This document shows positions 24,036-36,384 of a DNA stretch of 64,000 nt, one piece after another; the stretch's first letter is position 1; every line of letters begins with the position of its first letter. The notes beneath the pieces were generated by a model, which was not told where the DNA came from, searched no databases, and saw nothing but the letters and a program-made list of their open reading frames with translations. This DNA comes from Whalleya microplaca (Eukaryota > Ascomycota > Sordariomycetes > Xylariales > Xylariaceae), in the NCBI GenBank assembly GCA_022497155.1, contig MU385752.1, forward strand, positions 310,001-374,000, in the 5' to 3' direction. Made by a program: the position numbers and the translations under genes.

Positions 24036-25017
24036 AGGAGTCACGATGCTGCCTGGGTAGAGAGGGCCAGGTAATCTTGACTCTATAGTGCGATGGGTCT
24101 CTTCCTTGTTTGATTGCATGCTTCATGAGCTTCATTCGATCCGGAGATATGATGCGGTACTACAAGGGTGTCGTTGGACCGCTCACTATCTTGCATCTGT
24201 AGGATACATACATACAGTAATATCTGGCTGCGCCTATTCTGCATCGCATCGCAATACTGATAGAGGGACAAGATGGGTCGGTCTATAGATGGATGGACTG
24301 ACAGATAGACGACACGCACAGGAGCAGACCGGCAGACCGGCAGACCAGGGAACAAACAGCAGCATTTGCAGTCAGGTACACGCGTGTCTAGCATAAGATG
24401 CCTTCCACGGGTGGTGGATGTGTTGTGGATATACGAGTACACTTTGACTGTATGGTAGCGTGAATTATTAGGGCATTATTTTCGTCTAGCGGAAATGCCT
24501 TTGCTTCATTGACTTTGACTTCGAGATTTTACTCTTCAATGTGACAGCCTCTCTCTAAGTCTGTAGTAGCACACCTGCGAGGAGGTGAAATAGGTAGGCC
24601 CGCGTCGAGGTCTCCCGATCGCTAATTTGGACTTCTGGGGAAGACTATTTGTGATTAAGGCGTAATGTAGAAATCCTCATATTTTCTTTTGGGGTATCTC
24701 AAATGCTATGCATCTAGTATGCAGGACAAGGAATAGTGATTGTCTGCTAGATATTCATTTCAGTGACCGGTTCATTGATCCATCAAGTCATTTTACACAA
24801 ATAGTGCCTCTTCTCGTAGCTGCGTACATATGCAAAAGCAGAATGCATAAGGCGAGGGGCGATAGAGGACCCAAGGCAACCAGACTAGTGAACTCCTATA
24901 CACGACCCCTAGACCAGACCGAGATAGATGTCCTACCAACCAGGAAAATAAAACGCCATCCACGATGTTAAATTCTACAAGAGCCGAGATTGCCATCAAT
25001 CATACTTACCTACATAC
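24036..25017. other. intergenic region
   Basis: Convergent 3' flanks of the E2 and NAD kinase genes. AATAAAGG at about 24032 could serve as a polyadenylation signal for the E2 transcript. No gene is seen. Confidence 0.5.
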
Positions 25018-26523
25018 TCAACTGTAGTCCTCGCCAAATGGATAATTAAACTTCAGCAGCCCGATCAGTCCGCCGACCCACCCATCATCATCCTCGGCAA
25101 TGCCGTCCCCCTTCCCCGGGCTCCTTATGACACAGGGAACGCCGCCAGCCCACTCGGTATGCTCGTCTGCCATTTTGTGGCTCGACAACGACGACGACGC
25201 AGTAGCAGTGCCCACGGGCCCGACGGTCTCGCCCTCGATGCGGATCTCCATGCCGCGGGTGACGCCGGCGCGGCGCTTGCCGTCGATGCTGACCTCGAGC
25301 TCGCGGCCGCGGTTCTTGGGGCTCAGCTTGAGCACGACCTTGGTGTTGAGCGGCAGGCCGAGGGGCCGGAAGCTCAGGCTGCGCGCGCAGATCGGCGTGA
25401 CCAGCAGCGTCTTGACCAGCGGGTGCATGATGCTGCCCCCCGCCGACAGCGAGTACGCCGTCGACCCCGTCGGCGTGCTGATCAGGATCCCGTCCGCCAC
25501 CGCCTCCGTCAGGAAGTGGTTGTTCACGTACACGTCGATGATCGCCAGGTGCGGGTTCGGGCCGCGGTGGATCACGAGCTCGTTGATGGCGTGGAAGGGG
25601 GGCGAGGGCGCCGATGATGATGCCGTGGACGGGGCGGCGGTAGTAGCGTCGGCGTCGGCGTTGGCTGGCACCTCCTCGACGACTCCGACCGGGATCCGTG
25701 GCGCCGTTGATGTCGGCATCAGCTGCGAGTTCACGCAGCGGCCCGCGGCATCGTAGACGCCGACCTTCAACCTGTGGCGCAGGAGGATCTTGCTCGAGCG
25801 CGTCAGCCCCAGGCTCTTTCCGGGCACGCTCTCCCAGTTGCGGTGTAGCTGAAGCTGCTCCTGCTGTTGCTCCTGTTGCTCCTGTTGCTCCCCGTTCCCC
25901 TCCCGTCGGATATGAGCGGCGGTCTGCGTGTGCGGGCCCTGCAGGTCGGACACGGCCACGCGGCTCCCGCTCATGTACACCTCACGCCAGGCGCGCTTAT
26001 ACTCGTCGAACTTCCACTCGCCCAGGAAGCCCAGCGAGCCCATGCTGAAGGACAGGATGGGCGGCACGGAGGCGTGCAGGCTGAACAGGCTCGCGGCGCG
26101 CAGGATGGTGCCGTCGCCGCCGAGGGTGGCGACGAGGTCGATCTTGCCGGGGAAGCGGCCGGGGTCGCAGGTGTAGATGGGGAAGGGCAGGGCGCCGTGG
26201 ATGCCGGCAGCCATGCGGTACTCGAACACCAGGTTCACGTCCGGGTACTCGGCGTGGATGTGCTTGGCGAAGGCGACGGCGGACTCGATGACCTTGGGCG
26301 CGTGCAGCTTCGGGATGATCAGCACGTTGCGCGGGGGCTCGGGCCACTGCAGCGACAGCAGCGACGAGGTCTGAGTCTCCTTGTACTTGGGCCGGATGCG
26401 GTTCGGCAGCCCGGACACATCGAGAACCTCGCGCCGGAACGGCGTGGCGGAGAATGGTCGCGTGCCATGTTGCCAGAGCCACCGGGGAAGACGATGGCAG
26501 AGGGCGATGCGAGGTCGAGACAT
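25018..26523 (-). CDS. POS5: NAD(H) kinase, mitochondrial POS5-like
   Basis: Single-exon gene of 501 residues that phosphorylates NADH/NAD+ to the NADP(H) form. The N-terminus (RPRIALCHRLPRWLWQHG) is basic, lacks acidic residues and resembles a mitochondrial presequence, which favours the POS5 type over cytosolic UTR1/YEF1. The catalytic GGDGT is at 135-139, followed by ILSFSMGSLGFLGEW. The substrate loop NELVIHRGPNPHLAIIDVY and the signature DGILISTPTGSTAYSLSAGGS match the ATP-NAD kinase family. Two low-complexity insertions interrupt the fold: a Gln/Glu-rich stretch (EQQEQQEQQQEQLQL, about 210-226) and an Ala/Ser/Thr-rich linker (about 285-310). The gene is divergent from the oxidoreductase at 27552. 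The POS5 assignment rests on the presequence. Confidence 0.92.
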   Translation of the reverse strand: MSRPRIALCHRLPRWLWQHGTRPFSATPFRREVLDVSGLPNRIRPKYKETQTSSLLSLQWPEPPRNVLIIPKLHAPKVIESAVAFAKHIHAEYPDVNLVFEYRMAAGIHGALPFPIYTCDPGRFPGKIDLVATLGGDGTILRAASLFSLHASVPPILSFSMGSLGFLGEWKFDEYKRAWREVYMSGSRVAVSDLQGPHTQTAAHIRREGNGEQQEQQEQQQEQLQLHRNWESVPGKSLGLTRSSKILLRHRLKVGVYDAAGRCVNSQLMPTSTAPRIPVGVVEEVPANADADATTAAPSTASSSAPSPPFHAINELVIHRGPNPHLAIIDVYVNNHFLTEAVADGILISTPTGSTAYSLSAGGSIMHPLVKTLLVTPICARSLSFRPLGLPLNTKVVLKLSPKNRGRELEVSIDGKRRAGVTRGMEIRIEGETVGPVGTATASSSLSSHKMADEHTEWAGGVPCVIRSPGKGDGIAEDDDGWVGGLIGLLKFNYPFGEDYS

Positions 26524-27551
26524 GTTTTTCTTTTTGAAACTGGCCTCCTATCTGGCCATCCGTCTTACTTCTCACAGATAGATTTTAAGAACGAGGTCTA
26601 TAGAAAGCAGTGTATTCAAGGCCGTGGCAGGTTGCATGGTTTGTATAAGTGACACGGAAGAAAAACCCTGATCCTCTCGATAGGGAGAGCGATAAGAACT
26701 AGATCTATAGAGAAAGCTGAGGACCAATTCACCCCATATTCAGAAGATGCTAATTCCTGATCTAGTCGATTTCCAGCCGAACCTCGTTGTCGAGTCGACA
26801 CGAAGGAGTCGAATTATTGCAATGAATAAGCACGCCTTAGAAAATATTGTGTGTACAAGTTGGAGTGACGTAGACGTAGGACTCTGTACAGTGTATCTAG
26901 TATAGATATATATCGTGCACTGTAGACAGAACAGTGCATCTGACATAAGCGTGTCCGACATACATACTGTACCACATGTGCTCGGTCTCTGCGTGATTAA
27001 AGCTCCGACTGCTAGACTTACCCGATTAGGCAAGACGGCCAGCCAATGATGAGGCCGCAATTGCGTGCATCGCGGGGTGCCATTCCCACTCTCCTCCTCC
27101 AAAGACAACTTGAACCAACTTGAACCAACTTGAACCATAACGACGCCATGCTCAGAGTCAGGCTGTCCACATTTCTTCTGATCAGACGACCGCTTGACTG
27201 TATAATCTCGTAATACCACAAGTTGAAAATTCAGCAAAGCTTCCCCGGAAGACCGGAAGGCCCGATTACTGACGGTACAGTATCAGATCACAGGCATCGT
27301 GAGATCTCCCCGCAGCTCTGTCTATTGCCTTACACTAGGTTCATAAGTAGTCCGAAGTCGCCTACGTATGGATCCTGTTAGTATATAGTTCAGTGTCCAG
27401 GCTCTCTCTTTGGGATCTAGTTGATTTCATGAATTGCATATCTTCTTACTCCCTAGCCTTATATCCATATATCATCTCTAGTTAGACAGTCTCATCTCAT
27501 CTACAGGCCCTCGTTGTATATCTTCAGCTCTGTCCATCTGCTATAAACACA
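26524..27551. promoter_or_regulatory. divergent intergenic region NAD kinase-oxidoreductase
   Basis: About 1 kb between two outward-facing genes; it must contain both promoters. It holds three direct copies of a 10-bp unit (TGAACCAACT) at 27109-27137. No gene is seen. Confidence 0.5.
27109..27137. repeat. 10-bp direct repeat, about three copies
   Basis: TGAACCAACT repeated head-to-tail, the last copy incomplete. It lies in the divergent promoter region, about 415 bp upstream of the oxidoreductase start. Confidence 0.8.
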
Positions 27552-28769
27552 ATGGCAGACTCAACCGGCACGGCGCCGCTCAATGTCGGCATCATTGGCT
27601 ACGGGTAAGGCTGTCCGTCTGAATGAGAGAGAGGGAGGATCCCAACATGACTAGGTCTATGTACTAACCCTTCTAGCTTGTCGGCCACCATCTTCCAAAT
27701 CCCCTTCATCGCCACCACATCCTCCCTGAAGCTCTACTCCATCCTCCAGCGCAACCCGAACGCCTCGCCATCAGCGACCCGCGACCACCCGGAGCTGCAG
27801 CACTACACGACCCTGGAGTCCTTCCTCGCGGACCCCTCCCTGCACGTTGTCGTCATCTCCACGCCCCCGCAGACGCACTTCGCCTTCGCGCAGGCCGCCC
27901 TCGAGGCCGGCAAGCACGTCTTCGTCGAGAAGCCGTTCGTGCCGAGCGTGGCCGAGGCCGAGGCGCTAATCAAGCTCTCGCGCGACAGGAGCCGCAAGAT
28001 CTGCGTGTACCAGAACCGCCGCTGGGACAGCGACTTCCTAACGGTGCGGAAGCTGCTCGCGGACGGCACCCTCGGCCGCGTCGTCGAGTTCGAGACGCAC
28101 TTCGACCGCTTCCGCCTCTCTGCCGCCACGAACTGGAAGGGCACGTTGGGCATGTCGCAGGGCGGCACCGTGCTGTTCGACCTGGGCACGCACCTCCTGG
28201 ACCAGGTGTACGTGCTCTTCGGGCTCCCCAGCAGCATCTACGCGAAGTTCGCGGTGCAGCGGACGGGCGAGCTCCTATCCGCACAGAACTGGCCAGGCGG
28301 TGCGGACGCAGACCCGGACCCGGAGCCCGACAGCGCGACGCTGCACCTGTTCTACGCCGCCACGGGCACGACGGCGGTGGTGCGCATGGGCGTCGCGAGC
28401 GCCGAGGTCAAGCAGCCGCGCTTCTGGGTCCGCGGCACCAAGGGCTCGTACCGGAAGCACGGCCTCGACACGCAGGAGCCGCAGCTGCGCGCCGGCATGA
28501 AGACGAGCGACGCCGGCTTCGGCCTCGAGGGCCCGGAGTGGCACGGCACGCTGACGACGGTCGGGGACGATGGCGCCCTGTCCGAGCGCCCGTGGCCGAA
28601 CGTGGCGCCGCCGCAGACGTATGCGAAGATCTACGAGCTGTTCGGCGCGGCGCTGCAGGGGCGGGAGCCGGACGTGCCGGTCCCCGCCGAGCAGGCGCGG
28701 GATGTGTTGCGCATTATCGAAGCGGCGAAGGAGAGCGCGAGAACAGGCCGCGAGGTTGCGTTGTCATAA
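27552..28769 (+). CDS. Gfo/Idh/MocA family NAD(P)-dependent oxidoreductase
   Basis: Two exons, 27552-27604 and 27677-28769, giving 381 residues, standard for the family. The intron has a GTACTAACCC branch region. The Rossmann nucleotide site is split by the intron (VGIIGYG, then LSATIFQIPF). Other marks are the conserved LHVVVISTPPQTHF and HVFVEKPF; the Lys of EKP is the catalytic residue in this family. YQNRRWDSDFLTVRKLL and DLGTHLLDQVYVLFG follow. The C-terminal domain (RVVEFETHFDRFR onward) is the alpha/beta substrate domain. Fungal relatives act on sugars, inositol or dihydrodiols, so the substrate cannot be fixed here. Codon use is strongly GC-biased at third positions. The start context AACACAATGG is good. 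Confidence 0.92.
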
Positions 28770-29553
28770 TTACCTCCCGGATACATATATACATAATTGA
28801 AAGACATACATATCGGAACTCTTGCTGAATTACGTATTGGATCTTTGGAGCCCTGGCTATAGTAGGTCTTAGGGAAATACAGTAGCTACAACCATAAATA
28901 ACCTACCACAATGTCACAGGTATTGGATTTAGCACCTTGTCCAACACATCGCAGCAGCGTACCTGTCAGCCGCCTACATATCTGCTCAGATGGCTCAGCC
29001 AGCCTACGGATGTAATCACTCACCTCAATGAACACATAAGGAGACTAGGCTCGTAACCTAGTCTACCTACTCTCCATACCTGATAGTCATCATCAGATCC
29101 CTAGACCGTCACAAAACAGTCAATACCAGAACAAACCAGAGAAGCAATACGACGGAGTAGAGATTATGCATTTCATTCCGTTTCAATTCAGACTCGGGTC
29201 CTTCGAGTGAACCCCATTGCGCCCCACCAGCCCATGACTTGCCCAGTACTCCTGACCCAAATGCCCGCTATCTTTTTCGTGGTATCATCCAACAACAACA
29301 CTATTTCCGTCTGTCTGTCTGTTTCCAGGCGTGCCTTGGTTCGCAGCAGTAGTGTCCGCTCCATATGACCGTGCCTAACCACGGCCGTCTTGCTACGTTT
29401 GACAAGAATCCTCCGCACAGAATCCACAACCCGGGACCCGTTGAACGTCCCATTCGATGCATACACGATGCAGACGCCTACATCATCCCGCGAAGCAAGC
29501 AAAATATTTCCCTTTCTTTGTTCCTTCTTCTAGACAGTGGAAGAAAATATCAC
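28770..29553. other. intergenic region
   Basis: Convergent 3' flanks of the oxidoreductase and acyltransferase genes. Small frames only; nothing recognisable. Confidence 0.5.
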
Positions 29554-31033
29554 CTAGGGGCGGGCAAGCTGCCGCGCGACCTTTAAGATCATGTTGAAGA
29601 GGAGCCCGAAGGTGCCGAGCATAGTGAAGATCTTGCCGAACTCCCACCAGTACTGCGTGCGGACCTCGGTCTCGATGTGCCGGCCCTCGAAGCGGCCCGC
29701 GCCGTTAGCGGGGAACCGGCCCGTGGCGACGTACTGCTCCATCAGCGCGTCCTTCTCGTACCACCGCTCCAGCAGCCACCGGTCGAACTCGTGCTGGTCG
29801 TCCAGCGGCATGTCAGCGAGCGCGAACCGCCGCCAGTAGAAGTTGACGGAGCGCGGCGGCCGGCCCTGGAAGTAGGTGCTCGAGAGCGTGAAGTAGCTCT
29901 CGCCGTACTGGCCCCGACTGCGGACTCGGTTAGCTAGCTGATCGCTTTTCCGTGGACATATAGAACTTACGGCACGCCTTCGTACGCCACGGTACAGTCG
30001 TACACGTAGTCCAGAGACCCCCTGAGTTCGTTGAGGCAGAAGAACATGCCCGTGCTCCGCGGCAGCATCAGGTGCTCCATATCCTTCAAGCCCGACTTGG
30101 CCGCCCACTGGGCCGACTTCACCCTCCCGTTACCAGATAGATTGGTGCCTTCGGGGAATAAAAGGAGCCACATGGGATTCATATAGGTCTGGCCAAAGGG
30201 GTCCAAGTGTTTCGCCTTCAGCTTGCCGAGCCGGTGGGCCAAGCGCGGCTGGTCGACGGCCATCTTCCGCGACATGAAGATGAAGCTCAGGAACATGCAC
30301 CCGGGGCCGATGACGGGGATGTATTTCAGAGACTCCTTCAGGATGATATAGATGTGCCCGTGCATCTGCGGGTTGTTCGTGTAGCCAACCCACCATAGAT
30401 ACAACCAGTCTGTGTAGATCTGTGCGCGAGAGTTCTTGTGTCAGTGGATATATGCATACATATATATGTGTGAAGGCTATATGTAGGCTTGAGCACACGG
30501 ACCTGGTGGTTCGCAATCATGACCATGCGCTCCGGAAACGCACACTCGACTCGTCCGTCCGGCGTCAGGCTGAGCTGGCCCCCGACCGAGGCATCGCCGC
30601 TTATTCGTATCACCGTGGGCGCCCACCACTGAGTCATGGTCGTGATCAGCAGGCCGAACGAGGCCTTCGTCAGCGACATGTAGGCGTAGTAAAACTCGCG
30701 GTTGATAAAATATATCGGGGCGCCGACGATCTGGGTCAAATGCACACTGTACAACGTATTAGAACCTAAACGTGTTTCTCCCTTGTATCTATCGCCTTAG
30801 CGGGAGCGGGCGAGGGGCAACAAGCCATACGTCAGACAGCCGGTTATGAAGTATACCGAGAACGTGATGAGACGGATGAAGGCACGGAAGCGGCCGTACT
30901 TGGCCTTGCCCGAGGGGTGGCCGATGTTCGGGTCCAGTGCCGGGTTGGCGAATTCGGTCTTTATGTTCGGATCAGAGCCATTTTCGGGGGGCGGCCGGCG
31001 CTGCCGCAGCTCCGCGGCAGTCGTGGCGGCCAT
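29554..31033 (-). CDS. lysophospholipid acyltransferase (LCLAT1/CST26-like)
   Basis: Membrane-bound acyltransferase of the PlsC fold, 419 residues in four exons: 31033-30831, 30746-30503, 30419-29971 and 29917-29554. A hydrophobic segment (FRAFIRLITFSVYFITGCLT) anchors the N-terminus. Motif I is the HX4D box NHQIYTDW, with His148 and Asp153. Motif III is FPEGTNLS. Between them lies GHIYIILKESLKYIPVIGPG. A second hydrophobic segment near the C-terminus (MLGTFGLLFNMILKV) ends the protein. The order and spacing match LCLAT1/AGPAT8-like enzymes and yeast CST26/PSI1, which set sn-1 stearate in phosphatidylinositol at the ER. The Met at 31033 was chosen over a non-ATG start nine bases upstream. All splice phases agree. 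Confidence 0.92.
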
Positions 31034-32763
31034 GATGAGCAATGAACAGGGTGGCGATTTGATCGGGGAAGCGAACGGTCGGGCAATAAGACGGTAGAGA
31101 AAACGTAGGCTCGATGGAAGGGAGAGCCAAAGCGGTCGTGTCGTCGGCGTTTGAAATCGCAGGGCGTCACGAGGCGGAAGTAGAAACAGTTGCGGTATTC
31201 TGGACAGAGCAGCAGGTTAGTTCAGGATGAAAATGAATGGACTTGTGGGATCGCGAACGAGGGCGGGATTAAAGGCTCCGTGAACGGTAGATCGAGAAGT
31301 CGTTAGGGTACTCGGACAATGAATGATTCACAGTGATAGAGGTACGTTGATACAATGCTGACAGCATACAACAGGGAAGGTGAATGGATAGGTAAGTACT
31401 AACACTCGACTCTGCTTGGGTATAATGGTAGGCAGGCAAGTGCTACGCGTTAGAGGCTCATCTTTGGAGTGTTGCCTGCGGTAGAAGTTATGACAGATGT
31501 TGGGTTGGATACGTAAGTACGTATGGATTTTGGTTGCTCGGCTTGTGACGGCAAAGCAATGTGTTCCGCTGTAGAGAAAGAGGGCAGTCTAGAAGCAACC
31601 GGCGCTACGACTAGACGAATATCAGCTTTCACCTAGTCCCTAGCTAGCTGGGTTGGCTGAGGCCGAGGCACAGAGTTAAGTAGTGGCAGAAGGGGCTGAG
31701 GAACAAGGCAGAGATGGTGAGACTGAAAACATATATGTATCTGTATATATATATATATATATATATCGAAGGTCCTGGAAGTGATAAAAGCGGTGATGAC
31801 GACACGTGCGAATGGAATGGACCGTATAAGTCATCCGATTCCGAGGCTCGGGGTGTTGGAACCCACAAGGAGCACAAGGAGCACAAGGAGCACAAGACTA
31901 CCTACCCAAACAAGACCAGACAGCGGGTGCCTGACCGTCTAACCCAACGATCAAGACCGGTAGTGTGCAATAGATGTCTTATATCCTTACTACCTTTGTT
32001 GCTTTATTAGGTAGGCTGGTAGGATGGATGGCCTGTTGGCGATGATATGGACAAGGTGATGATATGGACAACGCACGAGTCAGGTGGACGCTGAACGGGC
32101 ACGACGGGGGCGCCGGGTACATACGTAGATAGATAGTCGTATTATTAGTCGACCCCGTCCTCGTGCACAGCGAATACTTATTCGTTTGCCGTTTACCACT
32201 ACAGTATTGCACTGCAATAGCTTAGGGTTTATTAGACACAAACTGGGTTGCCTGATTGCCCGTGTAGTAAGGCTCTCGCAGGGATCACCTGCACTCTGCA
32301 CACTTAATTGGCAGTTACGGGGAACACCAATGCATATTGCAGGCACGCACGCGATGATGAAGCCGGGGATGAGAATGGGAATGGGAGTGGGAATGGAACT
32401 GTGGAGGGGGGGACATCGGAATATTTTGCAGATAAACTTGTGGCAGAAGATCCACTGTTGAGCCACACTTCGGACAGTTAAAAGATAATATATATACTGT
32501 CTCGACTGTGGCGCTAGCTCCGTCGTGTCCGTCTCAACTAACTACATGTAGGTAGCTTTTCCTTGGAGATATACCCGACCCAGCTACCTACATACCGAGC
32601 CTGCGAGCTAGGGAAGTAACCTAGTTGGGCAGCCTAGGTAAGTAGATCAGGGGATAGAGGGACGTGTAGACGATATTACACAGTATGTCCCTAGGATTCT
32701 GTTTATGAGGGTTACTATTTCCACATTCTCCAGTACATAAACTGTATACATAGACATAAGAAG
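31034..32763. promoter_or_regulatory. divergent intergenic region acyltransferase-LDAH
   Basis: About 1.7 kb between divergent genes that both act on lipids. It contains a (TA)n tract at 31744-31766 and a 9-bp repeat at 31864-31896. An AGGTA/TACCT cluster lies at about 32545-32645. No gene is seen. Confidence 0.5.
31864..31896. repeat. 9-bp tandem repeat (CACAAGGAG)n
   Basis: Three full copies and part of a fourth of CACAAGGAG, in intergenic DNA. Short and perfect, so probably recent. Confidence 0.85.
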
Positions 32764-33826
32764 ATGGCCTCTCACGCTCTCTCCTACCCTCCATCAGACG
32801 AGCTCCACAAGGGGGCCAAGGTCGAAAAGGAGGTCCTCATCTTCTTCATAACCGGCAATCCCGGACTCATTCTCTATTACGAACCCTTCCTGTCGACTTT
32901 GAGGAAACTCATCGATGACTCGCCGTCGCTTAAAACTACGCGGTTTCACATCTACGGCCAGAACCTAGCTGGGTTCAGCGATGACGACCATGAGCCATTC
33001 ACGGCCCAGAGGAAACCTCATGATCTCGAGTACCAGATCACTCACACCCTCGAAGTCCTGAAAAAGCAGCGTGTTGAGTCTGGACCGCACAAGGGGCTTC
33101 CGTACGACAATGTGCTGCTCATGGGACATTCCGTGGGCACATACATTGCCCTTGAGATCTGCCACAGGGTGCTTCATAACCCGGAATTGGCCCCAGACCT
33201 CAACCTCAGCTCTGGGATTCTCCTGTTTCCCACCATCCGCCATATCGCGAAATCACAGAGCGGGTGGAAGCTCGATCTCCTGCGTCGAACGCCGGTGCTA
33301 GGAGACAACGCGTATCGCGTGGCGCAGGGGTTTCTGCACATCCTCCCGCGGAATCTACTCTACTGGATTGTGCATAGACTGCAAGGATTCACGCCACAGG
33401 GAGCAGAGATCACGACGCGCTGGCTCAAGAGCCGCGATGGCGTGTGGCAAACCTTGCATATGGGGATGGACGAGATGGAGGTCATTGGCGAGGACAAGTG
33501 GGACGACGAACTGTGGGAGATAGCACATGATGCCGAGGACCACCACAAACCCATACCGAAGTTCTTTTTCTTCTTTGGCAAGAACGATCACTGGGTAGCC
33601 AACCATTACCGGGACGAGTTCATCCAGGAGAGAACCAAGCAGGTAGAGCGTACGAGGCTGGTTGTGGACGAAGGTAATCTGCCGCACACCTTTTGCATTA
33701 GTAAGTCGACAGGCGAGGGAACTCATCCGGATTCAATGAGAGAAACTGACTCAAGATGCAGATCACAGCGAAACAGTGGCAGAGAAGGCTAATGCATGGA
33801 TTCACGAGATGTACGGTGATAACTAA
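32764..33826 (+). CDS. lipid droplet-associated hydrolase (LDAH/UPF0554)
   Basis: Alpha/beta-hydrolase of 333 residues in two exons, 32764-33700 and 33762-33826. After VLIFFITGNPGLILYYEPFL, the oxyanion-side motif typical of LDAH, comes FHIYGQNLAGFS. The nucleophile elbow is LLMGHSVGTY with Ser123. KFFFFFGKNDHWV carries the acidic residue and LPHTFCINHS the catalytic His. The His motif spans the intron, which supports the splice; without splicing the frame would run into unrelated residues. Animal LDAH sits on lipid droplets and has proposed sterol-ester hydrolase activity; the fungal role is less clear. The neighbouring divergent gene is a lipid acyltransferase, a suggestive but unproven pairing. 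Confidence 0.92.
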
Positions 33827-34410
33827 TAATAAGTTTCTTGCCTGCAACTTCAGGTACTGCGCTGGTAGTATTGGGATCATCCAACGAAATGAAACGCTGT
33901 CATGCTTATGTGCGGCATGATAATAGACTCGATCCATCTATTCAGACGATTACTGGTGGCAGTTCTTATACCTAATACAATTTACAGCTTCTATCTCAAT
34001 CAAATAATCACAAATTCACAATTCAAACCAGCTCAATGAGATAATAAGTCCTGACATCACATCTTCCGGGCAAGGGTCAGTCAAAGTACACCATGACATG
34101 GCACAAGATAGTGAATATATAGCTATTATTCAATGAGTAAATAAAGAGGGCAACGACGGAGATGGATACGACTGAGGCATAGGAACACCAGGAGATCAAG
34201 ACACCAAGATGAGGTCTGTAATGTATTTCGGTCTATGAATGCCAGTGAAATACAAGAACAGATATCCTGCCACAAAGTCTAAAGTTCGCCCTTCACCACG
34301 TTCCCGCAACTACGAACCAAAATAGAGAGCACAGGCTGGACGGCCCGATTATAAACAATGGTGATTTTGCACCGTGTCCACATACAGCGATTAACCGAGG
34401 TCAATCACCC
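33827..34410. other. intergenic region
   Basis: Convergent 3' flanks of the LDAH and GH72 genes, AT-rich, with no gene seen. Confidence 0.5.
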
Positions 34411-36384
34411 TTACAACAGAATCATACTGGCGCCGGCACCCATGGCGACAACCATGTACAGACCGATAGCCATCTCGCCCAGGGTCATGAAGGGAGCCAT
34501 GCGAGCGCCACCTGGAGCAGCGTTGCCGGTTGAGGAGCTGCCGCCGGTGCTAGTAGCGGTGCTGCCAGCAGTGGCAGTGGCGGCGACCTCAGCAGCTTGG
34601 CTGGCGGCCTCCAACTTGGAGTCACAGCTGCTCGAATGATTAGTAAAATGGTTCACACATCTCTCATCAGGCTACGAGCAAACATACCTAGAGTCCTTGG
34701 AGCCAGACTGGGTCTTGGCGGCGCCGTTGAAGTCGCAGGCATCCGAGGCGCTGTTCTGGTTCTGGTAGTAGGCGCTGAGGACGGCACCGAGCTGCTCCTT
34801 GGGGTTGCACATGCTGTAGGGGCCGTAGACCCCCTTCTCGGTGTCGTGCTTGATCACGGAGCAGGCCTTCTCGTCGTTCTGGCAGATGTAGCCGAAGATG
34901 TCGCCGAACTCCTTCTCCGCGAGGTCGTCGGAGGGCACGCACGACGAGGACTTGTACATGCAGTCGCAGAGGTCCTTGTCGGGGGTCGGGGGCAGAGCCT
35001 GGGCGGCCTTCCAGTTCTTGGAGAGGGCGGGGCAGGCGGCAGCCGAGTTAGTAGGGTTGTACGCGTCCATGGAGGTGGAGCTGGGCTTGACGTCGGCAAG
35101 CTTGGACTGCAGAGTCTTGTAGTTCTTCATCGGCTCAGCCTTGTCACCAGAGACCTTGACGACACCTATTCCGACCGTTAGCATTTCCATCCACGTCGAC
35201 TTCTAATAGGACTGGAATCCGGCGTTGTACGCACCATAGTCGTTCTCCTCCTCGTGGAACATGTAGACGATACCACCGCTGAAGACGTCGGTCATCTTGT
35301 CCGAGTAGAGAGCAGTGGTCTCGTCCCAGAGACGACCCTCGGCACCGTCGCTGTTGCAACCGTACTCGGCGAAGAAGACGGGGACAGAGTAGTTGGAGAA
35401 GAACTTGACCTGGGTGTCATAGCCGGACTGCTCGAAGCTGCTCTTGCCGCACCACGAGTAGATGTTGTAACCCCAGTAGTCGATGGCCGTGTCCTCCTCA
35501 CCGCAGTTGAAGTACTGGGCCATGTTGATACGGATCTCAGCGTCGTCGTTGGCGGCGTATCCCACACCCATCCATCGGCCGCCGTTGTTCTTCTGGTTGT
35601 CCGCAATCCACTTCTTGCTGTCTCGGACGGCAGCCTTGACATAGGCAGATGCACCAGCTGGATGTCCGCGTTAGCAACCGTTCTCTCCGATACGCCTGTA
35701 CCCGCGCATCGACTGCCGGCACATCGGAGCGGATAAGGCAATAGGTGGTATCACTTACTGTTGGTGGCGTTGTTGGTGACTTCGTTACCGGCGAAGAAGC
35801 CGATGGTGTTGTCGAAGGCACCCAGGTTCTTCATGACACCCTTGTAACGGTCGAAGAGCTCGACGTTCCAGGTAGGCGAGTCACGGTTGATAGACAGGGC
35901 GGGCTCACCCAGATCGGCGATGACGTAGATACCAGCATCGTCGAGCAACTTCATGCAAGCGGTGTGGTCCGCCTCCGGGTCGATGGCGTAGGTCCGGATG
36001 GTGTTGACACCCAGCTTCTGCAGCAGGGGAACATCACGCTTGCAGGTCTTCTCGTCGGAGAGAGGATCCACATACTTCTTGCTCTTGGTGTCTGAGCCAC
36101 CGGGACCGCCACCGGCTTCCTGCTGGTAGGCGATACCTTTTATGTAGAACTGCTTGCCATCACTGGTGAACAGTTTCTCACCCTATGTGGGATGTTAGTC
36201 AAGTGTCCTTGTCCGGGCTCTGGAGCATCACCCGTTTGTCATTCGCCAGATGACGGTGTGTATGGATGGCACGGTTGCCCATAATCTAGCAATCCTCGCT
36301 TACCTTCTTCTGAATGCTGGGCACCGACACCGCAGTACCGGCGAGCAACAGCGATGTTGTGAGGGCCGTTTTGAGGAAACCCAT
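34411..36384 (-). CDS. GPI-anchored 1,3-beta-glucanosyltransferase, GH72 with X8/CBM43
   Basis: GAS/GEL-type enzyme that cuts and rejoins beta-1,3-glucan in the cell wall, 540 residues. Five exons: 36384-36304, 36182-35759, 35657-35235, 35165-34688 and 34627-34411. The signal peptide is MGFLKTALTTSLLLAGTAVS. The GH72 catalytic domain has GKQFYIKGIAYQQE, VNTIRTYAIDP, the acid/base Glu in FFAGNEVTNN (about 161) and the nucleophile Glu in VPVFFAEYG (about 266). The X8/CBM43 module (about 350-460) holds its Cys set, for example KDLCDCMYKSSSCV and YICQNDEKACSV. A Ser/Thr/Ala/Gly-rich stretch and the hydrophobic tail MAIGLYMVVAMGAGASMILL form the GPI signal. The X8 module places it in the GAS1/GEL4-type subgroup. 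Very typical. Confidence 0.96.

Noticed and set aside
25867..26652. 261-codon plus-strand frame across the NAD kinase gene
   Set aside because: Antisense shadow of a real single-exon kinase with a full motif set.
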